Shown here: positions 1-5,692 of the stretch, one piece after another
Layout: each line of letters starts with the position of its first letter
Position numbering within the stretch: the stretch's first letter is position 1
NCBI GenBank assembly: GCA_024654105.1
Contig: JANLID010000149.1
Location: 1-6,283, forward strand
Direction of reading: 5' to 3'
Origin: Gallionella sp.
Lineage (GTDB): Bacteria; Pseudomonadota; Gammaproteobacteria; Burkholderiales; Gallionellaceae
DNA length: 6,283 nt
Notes under the pieces: model-generated
Databases searched by the model: none
Told to the model about the DNA's origin: nothing
Seen by the model: the letters and a program-made list of their open reading frames with translations, nothing else
Translations under genes and position numbers: made by a program

Positions 1-156
1 GCCAAACTGAAGGAGTGGAACAACGGACCATTGAAAATAATCAGGGTGGGTCAGGCTATCACCGTTGCGCAAACGGCATCCAGCGGCCGCCCGGCCAGAT
101 CAGGAAATCATTTACATAAGATAGCGCAAACAAGCGATGCGCTGAAGGGAATTTAG
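1..156 (+). CDS. C-terminal end of a LysM-domain protein (partial)
   Basis: An open frame runs from the first base to a TAG stop at 154-156; the start lies outside the window. The first residues read AKLKEWNNGPLKIIRVGQ followed by AITV. This matches the second half of a LysM peptidoglycan-binding repeat (helix, then Trp-Asn-Asn, then a final 'RVGQ.I.V' strand). About 25 polar residues without an obvious domain follow. LysM repeats at the C-terminus occur in cell-wall enzymes such as membrane-bound lytic transglycosylase D and in NlpD-like peptidases, but which parent protein this is cannot be told from 51 residues. Its stop overlaps the stop of the convergent YqjK-like gene by two bases (154-155), a compact convergent arrangement that supports both genes being real. 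Confidence 0.62.
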   Translation, partial: AKLKEWNNGPLKIIRVGQAITVAQTASSGRPARSGNHLHKIAQTSDALKGI

Positions 157-452
157 TTTCGCGACGGCAACTTTGCCGAAAGTGCAACAAAATAACTATA
201 CCCTTTCCACAACTGCCACCCGCCTCTTGCCAGCCCGATTAATCCTCGTCTGCGGACAACCAGAAAAGCCGTCACGCTGGCGACAAGCATGGGTCTGGCA
301 CGCAAAAAATGCACAGCAGCCAGGCACTTGTCAGCAAACGCCAGCGGGGTTTCCCAGCGCGCGCCGATTTGGGCTACTTGCTCACGCTGCGAGGCGATTC
401 TTGCCAGCAGATCCCCGCGACGTTGCATCACTTCAAACATCTGCCTATTCAT
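153..452 (-). CDS. YqjK-like small protein
   Basis: A 99-residue protein beginning MNRQMFEVMQRRGDLLARIA, resembling the YqjK family. The N-terminal half is a charged helix (residues 1-35). Residues 53-66 form a short hydrophobic segment, followed by a basic stretch (RRR, 67-69) and a glycine/tryptophan-rich tail. In Escherichia coli, yqjK closes the yqjC-D-E-K cluster and its role is poorly known; the gene order here is the same. Its ATG (452-450) overlaps the end of the YqjE-like gene by 8 nt (frame-shifted ATGAATAG), so translation is probably coupled. No strong Shine-Dalgarno sequence precedes it. It ends with TAA at 155-153. The family assignment rests on sequence impression plus synteny. 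Confidence 0.8.
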   Translation of the reverse strand: MNRQMFEVMQRRGDLLARIASQREQVAQIGARWETPLAFADKCLAAVHFLRARPMLVASVTAFLVVRRRGLIGLARGGWQLWKGYSYFVALSAKLPSRN

Positions 453-828
453 GGCGGGTATTCAGATATTCCCTATCCTTGGCCAACTCGGCCAGACTGA
501 CAGAAAACAGTTTGGATTTTGCTTCCATCTTGCTGCGCAGCAACATCGTCGTCAGCACGCCCAACGCAAAGAAAATAATACTCAGCGTACCGAGTACGGC
601 GAGACGGTGCTCATCCCAGAACAGCACCACGATGAACGCCGTAAGCAACAATACGCCGATGCCGAAGCAGAACAGCGTAAACAACGCAAGAACGAGCATC
701 TGCGTTAAATGCAGACGCTCTTCCTGAAGTTCATTCGCCAGCAGTTCCAGCCGTGTCGAAACGATAGACGTCAGCGTTGACAGCAGCCGCTTGATCGACT
801 CCATCAGACTCAAACTTGCCTCCGGCAT
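445..828 (-). CDS. YqjE-like membrane protein (phage holin family / Holin-X type)
   Basis: A 127-residue inner-membrane protein. Residues 8-42 form an amphipathic helix with the typical 'TRLELLANELQEE' pattern. Two hydrophobic segments follow at about 44-70 and 75-97, separated by a short WDEHR turn, and then a charged tail. This is the layout of the YqjE / 'phage holin family, superfamily III' proteins, which despite the name are usually chromosomal and not lytic. It starts 3 nt after the TAA of the DUF883 gene and has no clear Shine-Dalgarno of its own, which suggests reinitiation after the upstream gene. A second in-frame ATG at residue 9 lacks a well-spaced ribosome binding site, so the first ATG was kept. 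Role: probably membrane or envelope stress physiology together with its neighbours; the exact function is unknown. Confidence 0.87.
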   Translation of the reverse strand: MPEASLSLMESIKRLLSTLTSIVSTRLELLANELQEERLHLTQMLVLALFTLFCFGIGVLLLTAFIVVLFWDEHRLAVLGTLSIIFFALGVLTTMLLRSKMEAKSKLFSVSLAELAKDREYLNTRHE

Positions 829-831
829 CGT

Positions 832-1161
832 TTAACGGCCGCGCGAAATCAGCATGCCCACAATCAGGCCGACGCCGGCAGCGATGCCGACAGCCCTCCA
901 TGGATTTTCATGCACATACTCGTCAGTCGCTCTTGCTGCCAGTTTGGTCTTCGCGAGCACAGCCTCCTCCGCAACGACAAGACGCGCTTTGGCCGCGGCC
1001 AAGGTTTCCTGAATACGCTCACGCGCCACCGCTACTTTCTCACCCGCCTGACCGGCCGTTGCACGCAGCAACTCTTCGGCATCAGTCACCACAACGCGCA
1101 AGTCATGCATCAGTTTTTCCTTGCTGACATCGCCTGCCACACCTGCTAATTTGGTACTCAT
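832..1161 (-). CDS. DUF883 family protein (YqjD/ElaB-like, membrane-anchored)
   Basis: A 109-residue protein with an Ala/Glu/Lys-rich helical body (about residues 12-82) and a C-terminal membrane anchor at about 89-107. The motif ENPWRAVGIAAGVGLIVG, with a Gly-rich helix and a final SRGR, is the hallmark of the DUF883 family. In E. coli the relatives YqjD and ElaB are tail-anchored inner-membrane proteins; YqjD associates with ribosomes in stationary phase. Two adjacent ATG codons exist (1164 and 1161). The second lies 6 nt from an AAGGAG ribosome binding site, the first only 3 nt, so 1161 is preferred. It is the first gene of the DUF883-YqjE-YqjK cluster, and a promoter is expected in 1165-1268. 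Confidence 0.9.
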   Translation of the reverse strand: MSTKLAGVAGDVSKEKLMHDLRVVVTDAEELLRATAGQAGEKVAVARERIQETLAAAKARLVVAEEAVLAKTKLAARATDEYVHENPWRAVGIAAGVGLIVGMLISRGR

Positions 1162-1167
1162 CATTCA

Positions 1168-1173
1168 CTCCTT
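1168..1173 (-). promoter_or_regulatory. Ribosome binding site of the DUF883 gene
   Basis: Read on the minus strand this is AAGGAG, a near-perfect Shine-Dalgarno sequence. It is 6 nt from the ATG at 1161 and 3 nt from the ATG at 1164, and therefore decides the start in favour of 1161. Confidence 0.7.
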
Positions 1174-1268
1174 GAGACTGTTACGTTAAAAACTCAGGTT
1201 CATGCCACAAACATCCGACAATTGCCAGCCTACTTCCGCTTCCTTTGTAATCCAAAGCCACCAGCGCG

Positions 1269-3353
1269 TCAACTGGAAACGGCATTATTTTCATACAAAT
1301 AGCAACACACGATGTGCGTTGCCGAAATTTTTGTGTGTGCCGGGTAAGCCTCCCTGCATTGCGGCATGGCATGCAGGCAGCGCGGCGCAAAATGGCAGCC
1401 CGGCGGCGGGTCTGCGGGCGAGGGCAAGTCGCCTTCCAGCCGGATGCGTTCCCGGCCTTCGCCGTCGATGCGCGGCACGGCGGACAGCAAGGCTTGCGTA
1501 TACGGGTGCCGGGGCGCGTGCAGCACTTCCTCCGCCGTACCGCGTTCAACAATGCGCCCCAGATACATGACACACACTTCATGCGCGAGGTATTCCACCA
1601 CCGCGAGGTTGTGGGTGATGAACAAATAACTCAGGCCAAGTTCCTGCTGCAATGATTTCAACAGGTTCAGTATTTGCGCCTGCACCGAGACATCCAGCGC
1701 ACTGGTCGGCTCGTCGCAGATCAATAGCTGCGGCGATACGGCCAGCGCGCGGGCGATAGCGATGCGCTGCCGCTGCCCGCCGGAAAATTCATGCGGATAG
1801 CGCCACTTCGCGACGCGATCAAGGCCGACCTTATCCAGCAAGCCGTCGAGATGCGCCTGGCGTGCAGTACCATTGCCACCGATATTTGCCGCCACCATTC
1901 CTTCTTCAAGAATCTCCGCGACACGCATCTTCGGATTCAATGAAGCATAGGGATCCTGAAACACCATCTGCATCGCCGCGCGCCGGGTGCGCAGTTCGCG
2001 CGGCGCGAGCCCGGTCAGATCATGCCCGGCGAACCGCACGCTGCCTGCGGTGGGCGGGACCAATTGCAGCAACGCCTTGCCCAGCGTGGTCTTGCCGCAG
2101 CCGGATTCGCCGACCAAGGCCAGCGTGCGCCCCTGCGGAATTTCCAGCGATACGCCGTCCACCGCCTTCACCTGCCCGACCGTGCGCTGCAAGATGCCCT
2201 TGCGAATCGGGAAATGGACTTTGAGGTCGGAAACCTTCAGGAGCGGAGATGCATCTCCCCTCTCCCGCAGGCGGGAGAGGGGCTGGGGGTGAGGGGTTGT
2301 GGAAGAGAGTGGTTTTTCTCGCTCCTCGTTCCTCGCTCCTCGCTCCTGATAAAGATGGCATCTCACCCCTTGCCCATCGCCGACCGCTGTCCATCCCGGC
2401 GTTTGTTCGCCGCACAGCGACCATGCCTTATCACAACGCGATGCGAAACGGCAACCCTGTGTAATGCTGCCGAGCGGCGGCACATTGCCGGGAATCGCGG
2501 CCAGCGCCTGCCCGCTGCGCTGTGCGTCCGGCAAGGCGGCAAACAGTTTCTGTGTGTAGGGATGCAGTGGTTGGGTGAACAACTGCGCGCGGCTGGCCCG
2601 CTCGACGATCTGCCCGGCATACATCACGCCGACGTGATGCGCATTCTCCGCCACCACACCAAGATCGTGGGTAATGAGCAACGTCGCCATGCTGTTTTGC
2701 TGCTGCATATCACGCAACAGTTGCAGCACCTGGGACTGAATCGTCACATCCAACGCGGTAGTCGGCTCGTCGGCGATCAGTAATTTTGGTTGCCCGGCCA
2801 ATGCCATTGCAATCATCACGCGCTGTTTCATTCCGCCGGAAAGCTGGAACGGATATTCCGCCACGCGCCGCGCCGCATCAGGGATGCCGACCTGATCGAG
2901 TAACTCGATGCAGCATTGCGCGATTGCCTGCCCTTTCGGTAGGTCGGGATTCATCCCGGTGCGGTCATTATGTCGGGATGAATCCCGACCTACAGACGAA
3001 CCCTGATGCAACGTCAATACCTCGGCGATCTGCTGGCCGACGGTCAGCACCGGATTCAAACTCAACCCCGGCTCCTGGAAAATCATCGCCACCGTGCCGC
3101 CGCGCACATCGCGCATCTCGCGCTCGCGCAAACCAAACAGATTCACGCCATCCAGTTGCGCCGTGCCGCCCGCATGCACCACCCCGTCCGGCAGCAGGCG
3201 CATCAGGGAAAGCGCGGTCATGGACTTGCCGCAGCCCGATTCGCCGAGCAGCGCAAAGGTCTCACCCGCCGCGATGTCGAAAGAAATGTCATCTACAATC
3301 GCTATGCCCGAACGTAGCGCAACGATCAGCGATTGGACGGATAAGATACTCAT
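1269..3353 (-). CDS. Double-NBD ABC transporter ATP-binding protein (YejF/GsiA/DppD-DppF type)
   Basis: A 694-residue ATPase that powers uptake of oligopeptides or related compounds, acting on the cytoplasmic face of the membrane. It contains two complete nucleotide-binding domains. NBD1 has Walker A GESGCGKS (37-44), Q-loop Gln93, signature LSGGMKQ (171-177), Walker B LLIADEP (191-197) and switch His229. NBD2 has Walker A GESGCGKT (415-422), Gln466, FSGGQRQ (523-529), LLICDEP (543-549) and His581. Each half ends in an oligopeptide/dipeptide-type C-terminal region with spaced cysteines (301, 307, 314, 332 and 653, 659, 666, 683); in some relatives such cysteines hold an Fe-S cluster. All catalytic residues are present. 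Oddities: about 19 extra residues (121-139) come from a palindromic element in NBD1, and the linker (337-369) comes from repeats. The Q-loop-to-signature distance is 78 residues in NBD1 and 57 in NBD2. The ATG overlaps the RhuM-Fic stop (ATGA) with no good Shine-Dalgarno, suggesting coupled translation. The transporter's permease and binding-protein genes are not directly upstream. Confidence 0.93.
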   Translation of the reverse strand: MSILSVQSLIVALRSGIAIVDDISFDIAAGETFALLGESGCGKSMTALSLMRLLPDGVVHAGGTAQLDGVNLFGLREREMRDVRGGTVAMIFQEPGLSLNPVLTVGQQIAEVLTLHQGSSVGRDSSRHNDRTGMNPDLPKGQAIAQCCIELLDQVGIPDAARRVAEYPFQLSGGMKQRVMIAMALAGQPKLLIADEPTTALDVTIQSQVLQLLRDMQQQNSMATLLITHDLGVVAENAHHVGVMYAGQIVERASRAQLFTQPLHPYTQKLFAALPDAQRSGQALAAIPGNVPPLGSITQGCRFASRCDKAWSLCGEQTPGWTAVGDGQGVRCHLYQERGARNEEREKPLSSTTPHPQPLSRLRERGDASPLLKVSDLKVHFPIRKGILQRTVGQVKAVDGVSLEIPQGRTLALVGESGCGKTTLGKALLQLVPPTAGSVRFAGHDLTGLAPRELRTRRAAMQMVFQDPYASLNPKMRVAEILEEGMVAANIGGNGTARQAHLDGLLDKVGLDRVAKWRYPHEFSGGQRQRIAIARALAVSPQLLICDEPTSALDVSVQAQILNLLKSLQQELGLSYLFITHNLAVVEYLAHEVCVMYLGRIVERGTAEEVLHAPRHPYTQALLSAVPRIDGEGRERIRLEGDLPSPADPPPGCHFAPRCLHAMPQCREAYPAHTKISATHIVCCYLYENNAVSS
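2255..2296. repeat. REP-like GC-rich hairpin element inside the ABC gene
   Basis: Bases 2257-2268 and 2271-2282 form a perfect 12-bp inverted repeat (CCCCTCTCCCGC / GCGGGAGAGGGG) with a 2-nt AG loop. It is followed by the tail CTGGGGGTGAGGGG (2283-2296). This hairpin plus 'CTGGGGGTGAGGG' tail is a dispersed intergenic repeat known from many proteobacterial genomes. Here it is read in frame as part of the linker between the two ATPase domains, giving TPHPQPLSRLRERG (353-366). It introduces no stop and lies outside both folded domains, which probably explains why it is tolerated. Confidence 0.85.
2318..2347. repeat. 7-bp tandem repeat (about 4.3 copies)
   Basis: The + strand unit CTCGCTC occurs at 2318-2324, 2325-2331 (one change, CTCGTTC), 2332-2338 and 2339-2345, followed by a partial CT. 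On the minus strand it encodes residues ERGARNEER (337-345) of the ABC ATPase linker, directly next to the REP-like hairpin. Because the unit is 7 bp, a change of one copy number would shift the frame of the downstream ATPase half, so this is a potential phase-variation or mutation-prone site. Confidence 0.85.
2939..2993. repeat. 55-bp nested palindromic element inserted in frame in the ABC gene
   Basis: Arms 2939-2958 and 2974-2993 are a perfect 20-bp inverted repeat (left arm GTAGGTCGGGATTCATCCCG) around a 15-nt loop. Each arm also contains its own small palindrome (CGGGAT-TC-ATCCCG), so the DNA or RNA could fold as one long hairpin or two short ones. It encodes residues 121-138 of the ATPase and lies between the Q-loop and the signature motif of the first nucleotide-binding domain. 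The flanking sequence (LTLHQG before, GQAIAQ...LLDQVGIP after) reads as a normal helical subdomain. The pattern resembles a mobile REP-type palindrome that landed inside a gene and preserved its frame. Confidence 0.88.
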
Positions 3354-4318
3354 GCCGTTAACAGATTCACCACCAAGCGAATCATCAACTCCTTGTTGGC
3401 AGGATCACTCTCTGCGATCAACAAAGCCAGCGCCGTCAGCGCGTTCTCGTTGATGCTCATCGTCATCCCCTCCTGCTGCAAGTACAACAAAAACAGGAAC
3501 GAACCGACGCGCTTGTTGCCGTCCGAGAACGGATGATCCTTGATAACGAAATACAACAGATGCGCCGCCTTCTCCTCGCGGGTGCGATACAGCGATTCGC
3601 CAAACATGGTCTGCTCGATGCTGCCGAGGATGCCCTGCAAGGCCTCACCGCGTTCCTGCCCGAACAACGGCGTAGCTTCGCCGCGCTCCATCAATTCACT
3701 TTTTATCTGCACAATCGCAGTCACAGCCCGGTCATAGTCCAACACCCCGCGCGCTGGCTGACACCCCGGCGGCAACGACAACCGATCCTCATCGTATTCG
3801 AGCAACAGCCGCCAAGTTTTGGCGTAGCGCACCACCATATCCAGCACCTCGCGGCCTGTTTCGTTGACCAGCGCCTGATTGTTCAAGGTGCGCGCCAGCA
3901 ACTCGATGGCTTGCTGCGCCTCGCTGATGCCGCGCTCGGCAAGGCGTGTAGAGTTGAGCGTGTAGCCCTGCACCAGATGCTCGCGCAGGGTGCGCGTCGC
4001 CCATAGTCTAAACTGCACGCCGCGCTTGGAGTTCACCCGGTATCCGACTGAAATAATGACGTCCAAGTTGTAATGTTTTAATCGTCGCGAAACCGACCGG
4101 GCGCCTTCAAATTGAACTACCGAGAAATCCTCGGTAGTTGCAACCTCGTCCAGTTCGCTATCCGCAAAAATGTTTTTCAAGTGCAGGCTAATGTTGTCCG
4201 CGCTGGTATCCAGCAACTCAGACATCTGCCGTTGTGTCAGCCACACCGTCTCCGCATCCAGCCGCACATCCACCCGCGTCTGGCCGCTCTCGGTTTCGTA
4301 AATTAACACTTCGCTCAT
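3350..4318 (-). CDS. RhuM-Fic/Doc fusion protein (RhuM family N-terminus, Fic-like C-terminal domain)
   Basis: A 322-residue protein from the ATG at 4318. The N-terminal part (about 1-125) carries the RhuM-family pattern: VWLTQRQMSELLDTSADNIS, a helix-turn-helix-like segment, then 'HYNLDVIISVGYRVNSKRGVQFRLWA'. The C-terminal part (about 185-322) is a Fic/Doc domain with the core HPFSDGNKRVG at 262-272. Fic/Doc enzymes transfer AMP, phosphate or other groups to target proteins; the N-terminal part is likely regulatory or DNA/protein binding. The core has 'GNKRVGS' and lacks the last Arg of canonical HPFxxGNxRxxR, which resembles Doc more than classical AMPylators. No convincing inhibitory (S/T)xxxE(G/N) helix was found. 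An upstream in-frame ATG (4333) is less likely, because the AAAGGA site is 6 nt from 4318. Its TGA overlaps the ABC ATPase start, and it sits 43 nt after intI. It could be a toxin, a regulator or a phage-defence factor. Confidence 0.9.
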   Translation of the reverse strand: MSEVLIYETESGQTRVDVRLDAETVWLTQRQMSELLDTSADNISLHLKNIFADSELDEVATTEDFSVVQFEGARSVSRRLKHYNLDVIISVGYRVNSKRGVQFRLWATRTLREHLVQGYTLNSTRLAERGISEAQQAIELLARTLNNQALVNETGREVLDMVVRYAKTWRLLLEYDEDRLSLPPGCQPARGVLDYDRAVTAIVQIKSELMERGEATPLFGQERGEALQGILGSIEQTMFGESLYRTREEKAAHLLYFVIKDHPFSDGNKRVGSFLFLLYLQQEGMTMSINENALTALALLIAESDPANKELMIRLVVNLLTA

Positions 4319-4324
4319 GGTGTT

Positions 4325-4330
4325 TCCTTT
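4325..4330 (-). promoter_or_regulatory. Ribosome binding site of the RhuM-Fic gene
   Basis: On the minus strand this reads AAAGGA, 6 nt before the ATG at 4318. It lies inside the 5-codon extension that would result from using the ATG at 4333, so it argues for the shorter protein starting MSEVLIYE. Confidence 0.65.
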
Positions 4331-4361
4331 CAACGAAAAGCAATGTGAAATTTTGCACGCA

Positions 4362-5339
4362 CTACCTATCCAGCGGGCTGATTACACCCCTGCCGCCTTT
4401 GTTCAACACATGGGTGTAGATCATCGTAGTGGAAACATCCGAATGCCCAAGCAGTTCCTGCACGGTGCGGATGTCGTAGCCGCCCTCCAGTAGATGCGTA
4501 GCGAAGGAATGGCGAAAGGTATGCGGCGTGGCAGGCTTGATCAGATCAGCATCGCGCGCAGCCTGCTTGACGGCACGCTGCACGGATTGATCTTGCACAT
4601 GGTGACGGCGTGTCTCATCACTGCGCGGATCGGTCGATAATTTTGCGGACGGAAACACATACTGCCACCCCCATTCCCTTGCCGCATTGGGATATTTGCG
4701 TTCCAAGGCATTTGGCAAATACACCGCACCATAGCCCTGCCGCAAATCCGCCTCATGCAGCTCCCGCACCTTAACCAAGTGTGTTTCCAGCGACGCGGCC
4801 AATGAGCCTGGCAACATTGTCACCCGATCCTTAAAACCCTTGCCATCCCGGATTAAAATCTCGCGGCGCTTAAAATCGACATCCTTCACCCGCAGCCGCA
4901 GGCACTCCATAATGCGCATCCCCGAGCCATAAAGCAGGCTCGCAATCAGCCAATGCGTACCGGAAAGCCGCGACAAAACCGCCTGCACCTCCTCGCGGTT
5001 CAACACCACCGGCAAACGCTTGGGGGCTTTTGCCTGCTCAACGTTATCCAGCCAGGGAAGCTCCAGTGCCAACACCTCTTTATAGAGAAACAGCAGCGCA
5101 GACTTGGCTTGATTCTGGGTCGATGCGGCAACCTTGCCTGCCACCGCCAAATGCGTTAAGAATTGCTCCACTTCCGCCGCGCCCAAGTCGCGCGGATGAC
5201 GCTTGCCAAAATGCAACACAAAGCGTTTAATCCAATCCACATAAGCCTGCTCGGTGCGGATACTGTAGTGTTTGAGGCGAATCTTTCCACGCACTTGATC
5301 GAGCAGCTTGAGTTCCGGTTTTTGTGTAGAATCTGGCAT
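4362..5339 (-). CDS. intI: Integron integrase (IntI-type tyrosine recombinase)
   Basis: A 325-residue site-specific recombinase of the integron integrase family, which inserts and excises gene cassettes by attI x attC recombination. The N-terminal SAM-like core-binding domain spans about 8-100 (HYSIRTEQAYVDWIKRFVLHF). The catalytic domain carries Arg142 (SGMRIMECL), Lys167 (DGKGFKDR), His273 and Arg276 (PATPHTFRHSFATHLL), His299 (LLGHSD) and the nucleophile Tyr308 (TMIYTHVL). The IntI-specific insert, which sets this family apart from XerC/D, is present at about 208-231 (LPNALERKYPN...WGWQYVFPS). The C-terminus GGRGVISPLD is complete. The protein therefore looks intact. The start is uncertain: an in-frame TTG at 5357 adds 6 residues; the ATG at 5339 was chosen because the IntI family normally begins about 10-20 residues before 'LLDQVR'. 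It is transcribed toward RhuM-Fic, so attI and cassettes would be expected at higher coordinates. Confidence 0.94.
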   Translation of the reverse strand: MPDSTQKPELKLLDQVRGKIRLKHYSIRTEQAYVDWIKRFVLHFGKRHPRDLGAAEVEQFLTHLAVAGKVAASTQNQAKSALLFLYKEVLALELPWLDNVEQAKAPKRLPVVLNREEVQAVLSRLSGTHWLIASLLYGSGMRIMECLRLRVKDVDFKRREILIRDGKGFKDRVTMLPGSLAASLETHLVKVRELHEADLRQGYGAVYLPNALERKYPNAAREWGWQYVFPSAKLSTDPRSDETRRHHVQDQSVQRAVKQAARDADLIKPATPHTFRHSFATHLLEGGYDIRTVQELLGHSDVSTTMIYTHVLNKGGRGVISPLDR

Positions 5340-5365
5340 AGGATCAGGATGTTCCAAAATTTAAA

Positions 5366-5372
5366 GTTAAGG
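5366..5372 (+). other. Possible attI core site (weak)
   Basis: The sequence TTTAAAGTTAAGG contains GTTAAGG, which matches the integron core GTTRRRY at six of seven positions. It lies just upstream of the integrase start, where attI sites are found. A 7-bp degenerate match is expected by chance at this level, so this is only a pointer. No direct-repeat integrase-binding sites could be recognised beside it. Confidence 0.22.
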
Positions 5373-5387
5373 TGGCATTGAATGAGT

Positions 5388-5413
5388 CCGTTCGCCCTGA
5401 GCCTGTCGAAGGG
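5388..5413. repeat. Dispersed repeat of the 'TTCGCCCTGAGCCTGTCGAAGGG' type
   Basis: The segment holds an imperfect inverted repeat (TTCG-CCCT ... CGAA-GGG) and matches a short repeat that is common between genes of many proteobacterial genomes. It lies in the 120-bp intergenic region between intI and the antitoxin-like gene, where attI and the intI promoter would be expected. It may separate the two divergent transcripts or act as a weak bidirectional terminator; this is inference. Confidence 0.6.
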
Positions 5414-5449
5414 ATGGCAAAACCAAACAATCTATTTTTATTCTGTTTT

Positions 5450-5453
5450 GGAG
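5450..5453 (+). promoter_or_regulatory. Ribosome binding site of the antitoxin-like gene
   Basis: GGAG, 6 nt before the ATG at 5460, in an otherwise AT-rich leader. It supports translation of the small protein from that ATG. No confident -35/-10 pair was found upstream. Confidence 0.6.
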
Positions 5454-5459
5454 TAACTG

Positions 5460-5660
5460 ATGACCACCATTCAAGCGATAGAACAAGCTGTTCAACAATT
5501 ACCGGCCCAGGATTTAGCCGAATTTCGCCGCTGGTTTACGAAGTTTGATGAAGCGGCTTGGGATGCACAGATAGAAACCGATGCTGCCGCAGGCAAACTG
5601 GATGCACTGGCTGCCGAAGCAGTGGCTGAGTATGGCAACGGCAAAGCGCGCGAGCTTTGA
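5460..5660 (+). CDS. Small antitoxin-like protein (partner of a RelE/ParE-type toxin)
   Basis: A 66-residue acidic, helical protein starting MTTIQAIEQAVQQLPAQDLA. The pattern 'IEQAVQQLP..DLAEFRRWF..FDEAAWDAQIETDAAAGKLDALAAEAV.EY..GKAREL' is common in short antitoxin genes placed directly before RelE/ParE-superfamily toxins starting with M-K-H-F. Such antitoxins bind and neutralise the toxin, and often repress their own promoter. The stop TGA (5658-5660) overlaps a TTG that opens a frame reading KHFSSSKFWI and then stops, so the toxin gene has been lost except for its first codons. The good ribosome binding site suggests the protein can still be made. Its location next to an integron integrase fits the frequent presence of toxin-antitoxin units in chromosomal integrons, but it is not proven to be a cassette. 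Confidence 0.72.
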   Translation: MTTIQAIEQAVQQLPAQDLAEFRRWFTKFDEAAWDAQIETDAAAGKLDALAAEAVAEYGNGKAREL

Positions 5661-5692
5661 AACATTTTTCATCCTCAAAGTTTTGGATCTGA
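5657..5692 (+). pseudogene. Remnant of a RelE/ParE-type toxin gene (first 11 codons)
   Basis: Overlapping the antitoxin stop, the +2 frame reads TTG-AAA-CAT-TTT-TCA-TCC-TCA-AAG-TTT-TGG-ATC-TGA, i.e. (M/L)KHFSSSKFWI followed by a stop. The beginning of toxins paired with this antitoxin type commonly reads M-K-H-F-x-S-x-x-F-W, and start/stop overlap is their usual arrangement. After Trp-Ile the sequence becomes AT-rich and shows no RelE/ParE features in any frame. The toxin was therefore probably cut off by a deletion or insertion within or just after codon 10. Confidence 0.55.

Noticed and set aside
123..143. Inverted repeat AGCGCA / TGCGCT near the end of the YqjK-like gene as a terminator.
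   Set aside because: Only a 6-bp stem with no T-run on either strand, and it lies inside the LysM-like coding end.
2022..2783. Long + strand open frame (253 codons) opposite the ABC gene.
   Set aside because: It is antisense to conserved ATPase motifs, has no family features and no ribosome binding site; it is a shadow of high-GC coding sequence.
5340..5460. A LexA box or clear promoter for intI.
   Set aside because: No CTGT-N8-ACAG match, and no convincing -35/-10 pair on either strand could be found by eye.
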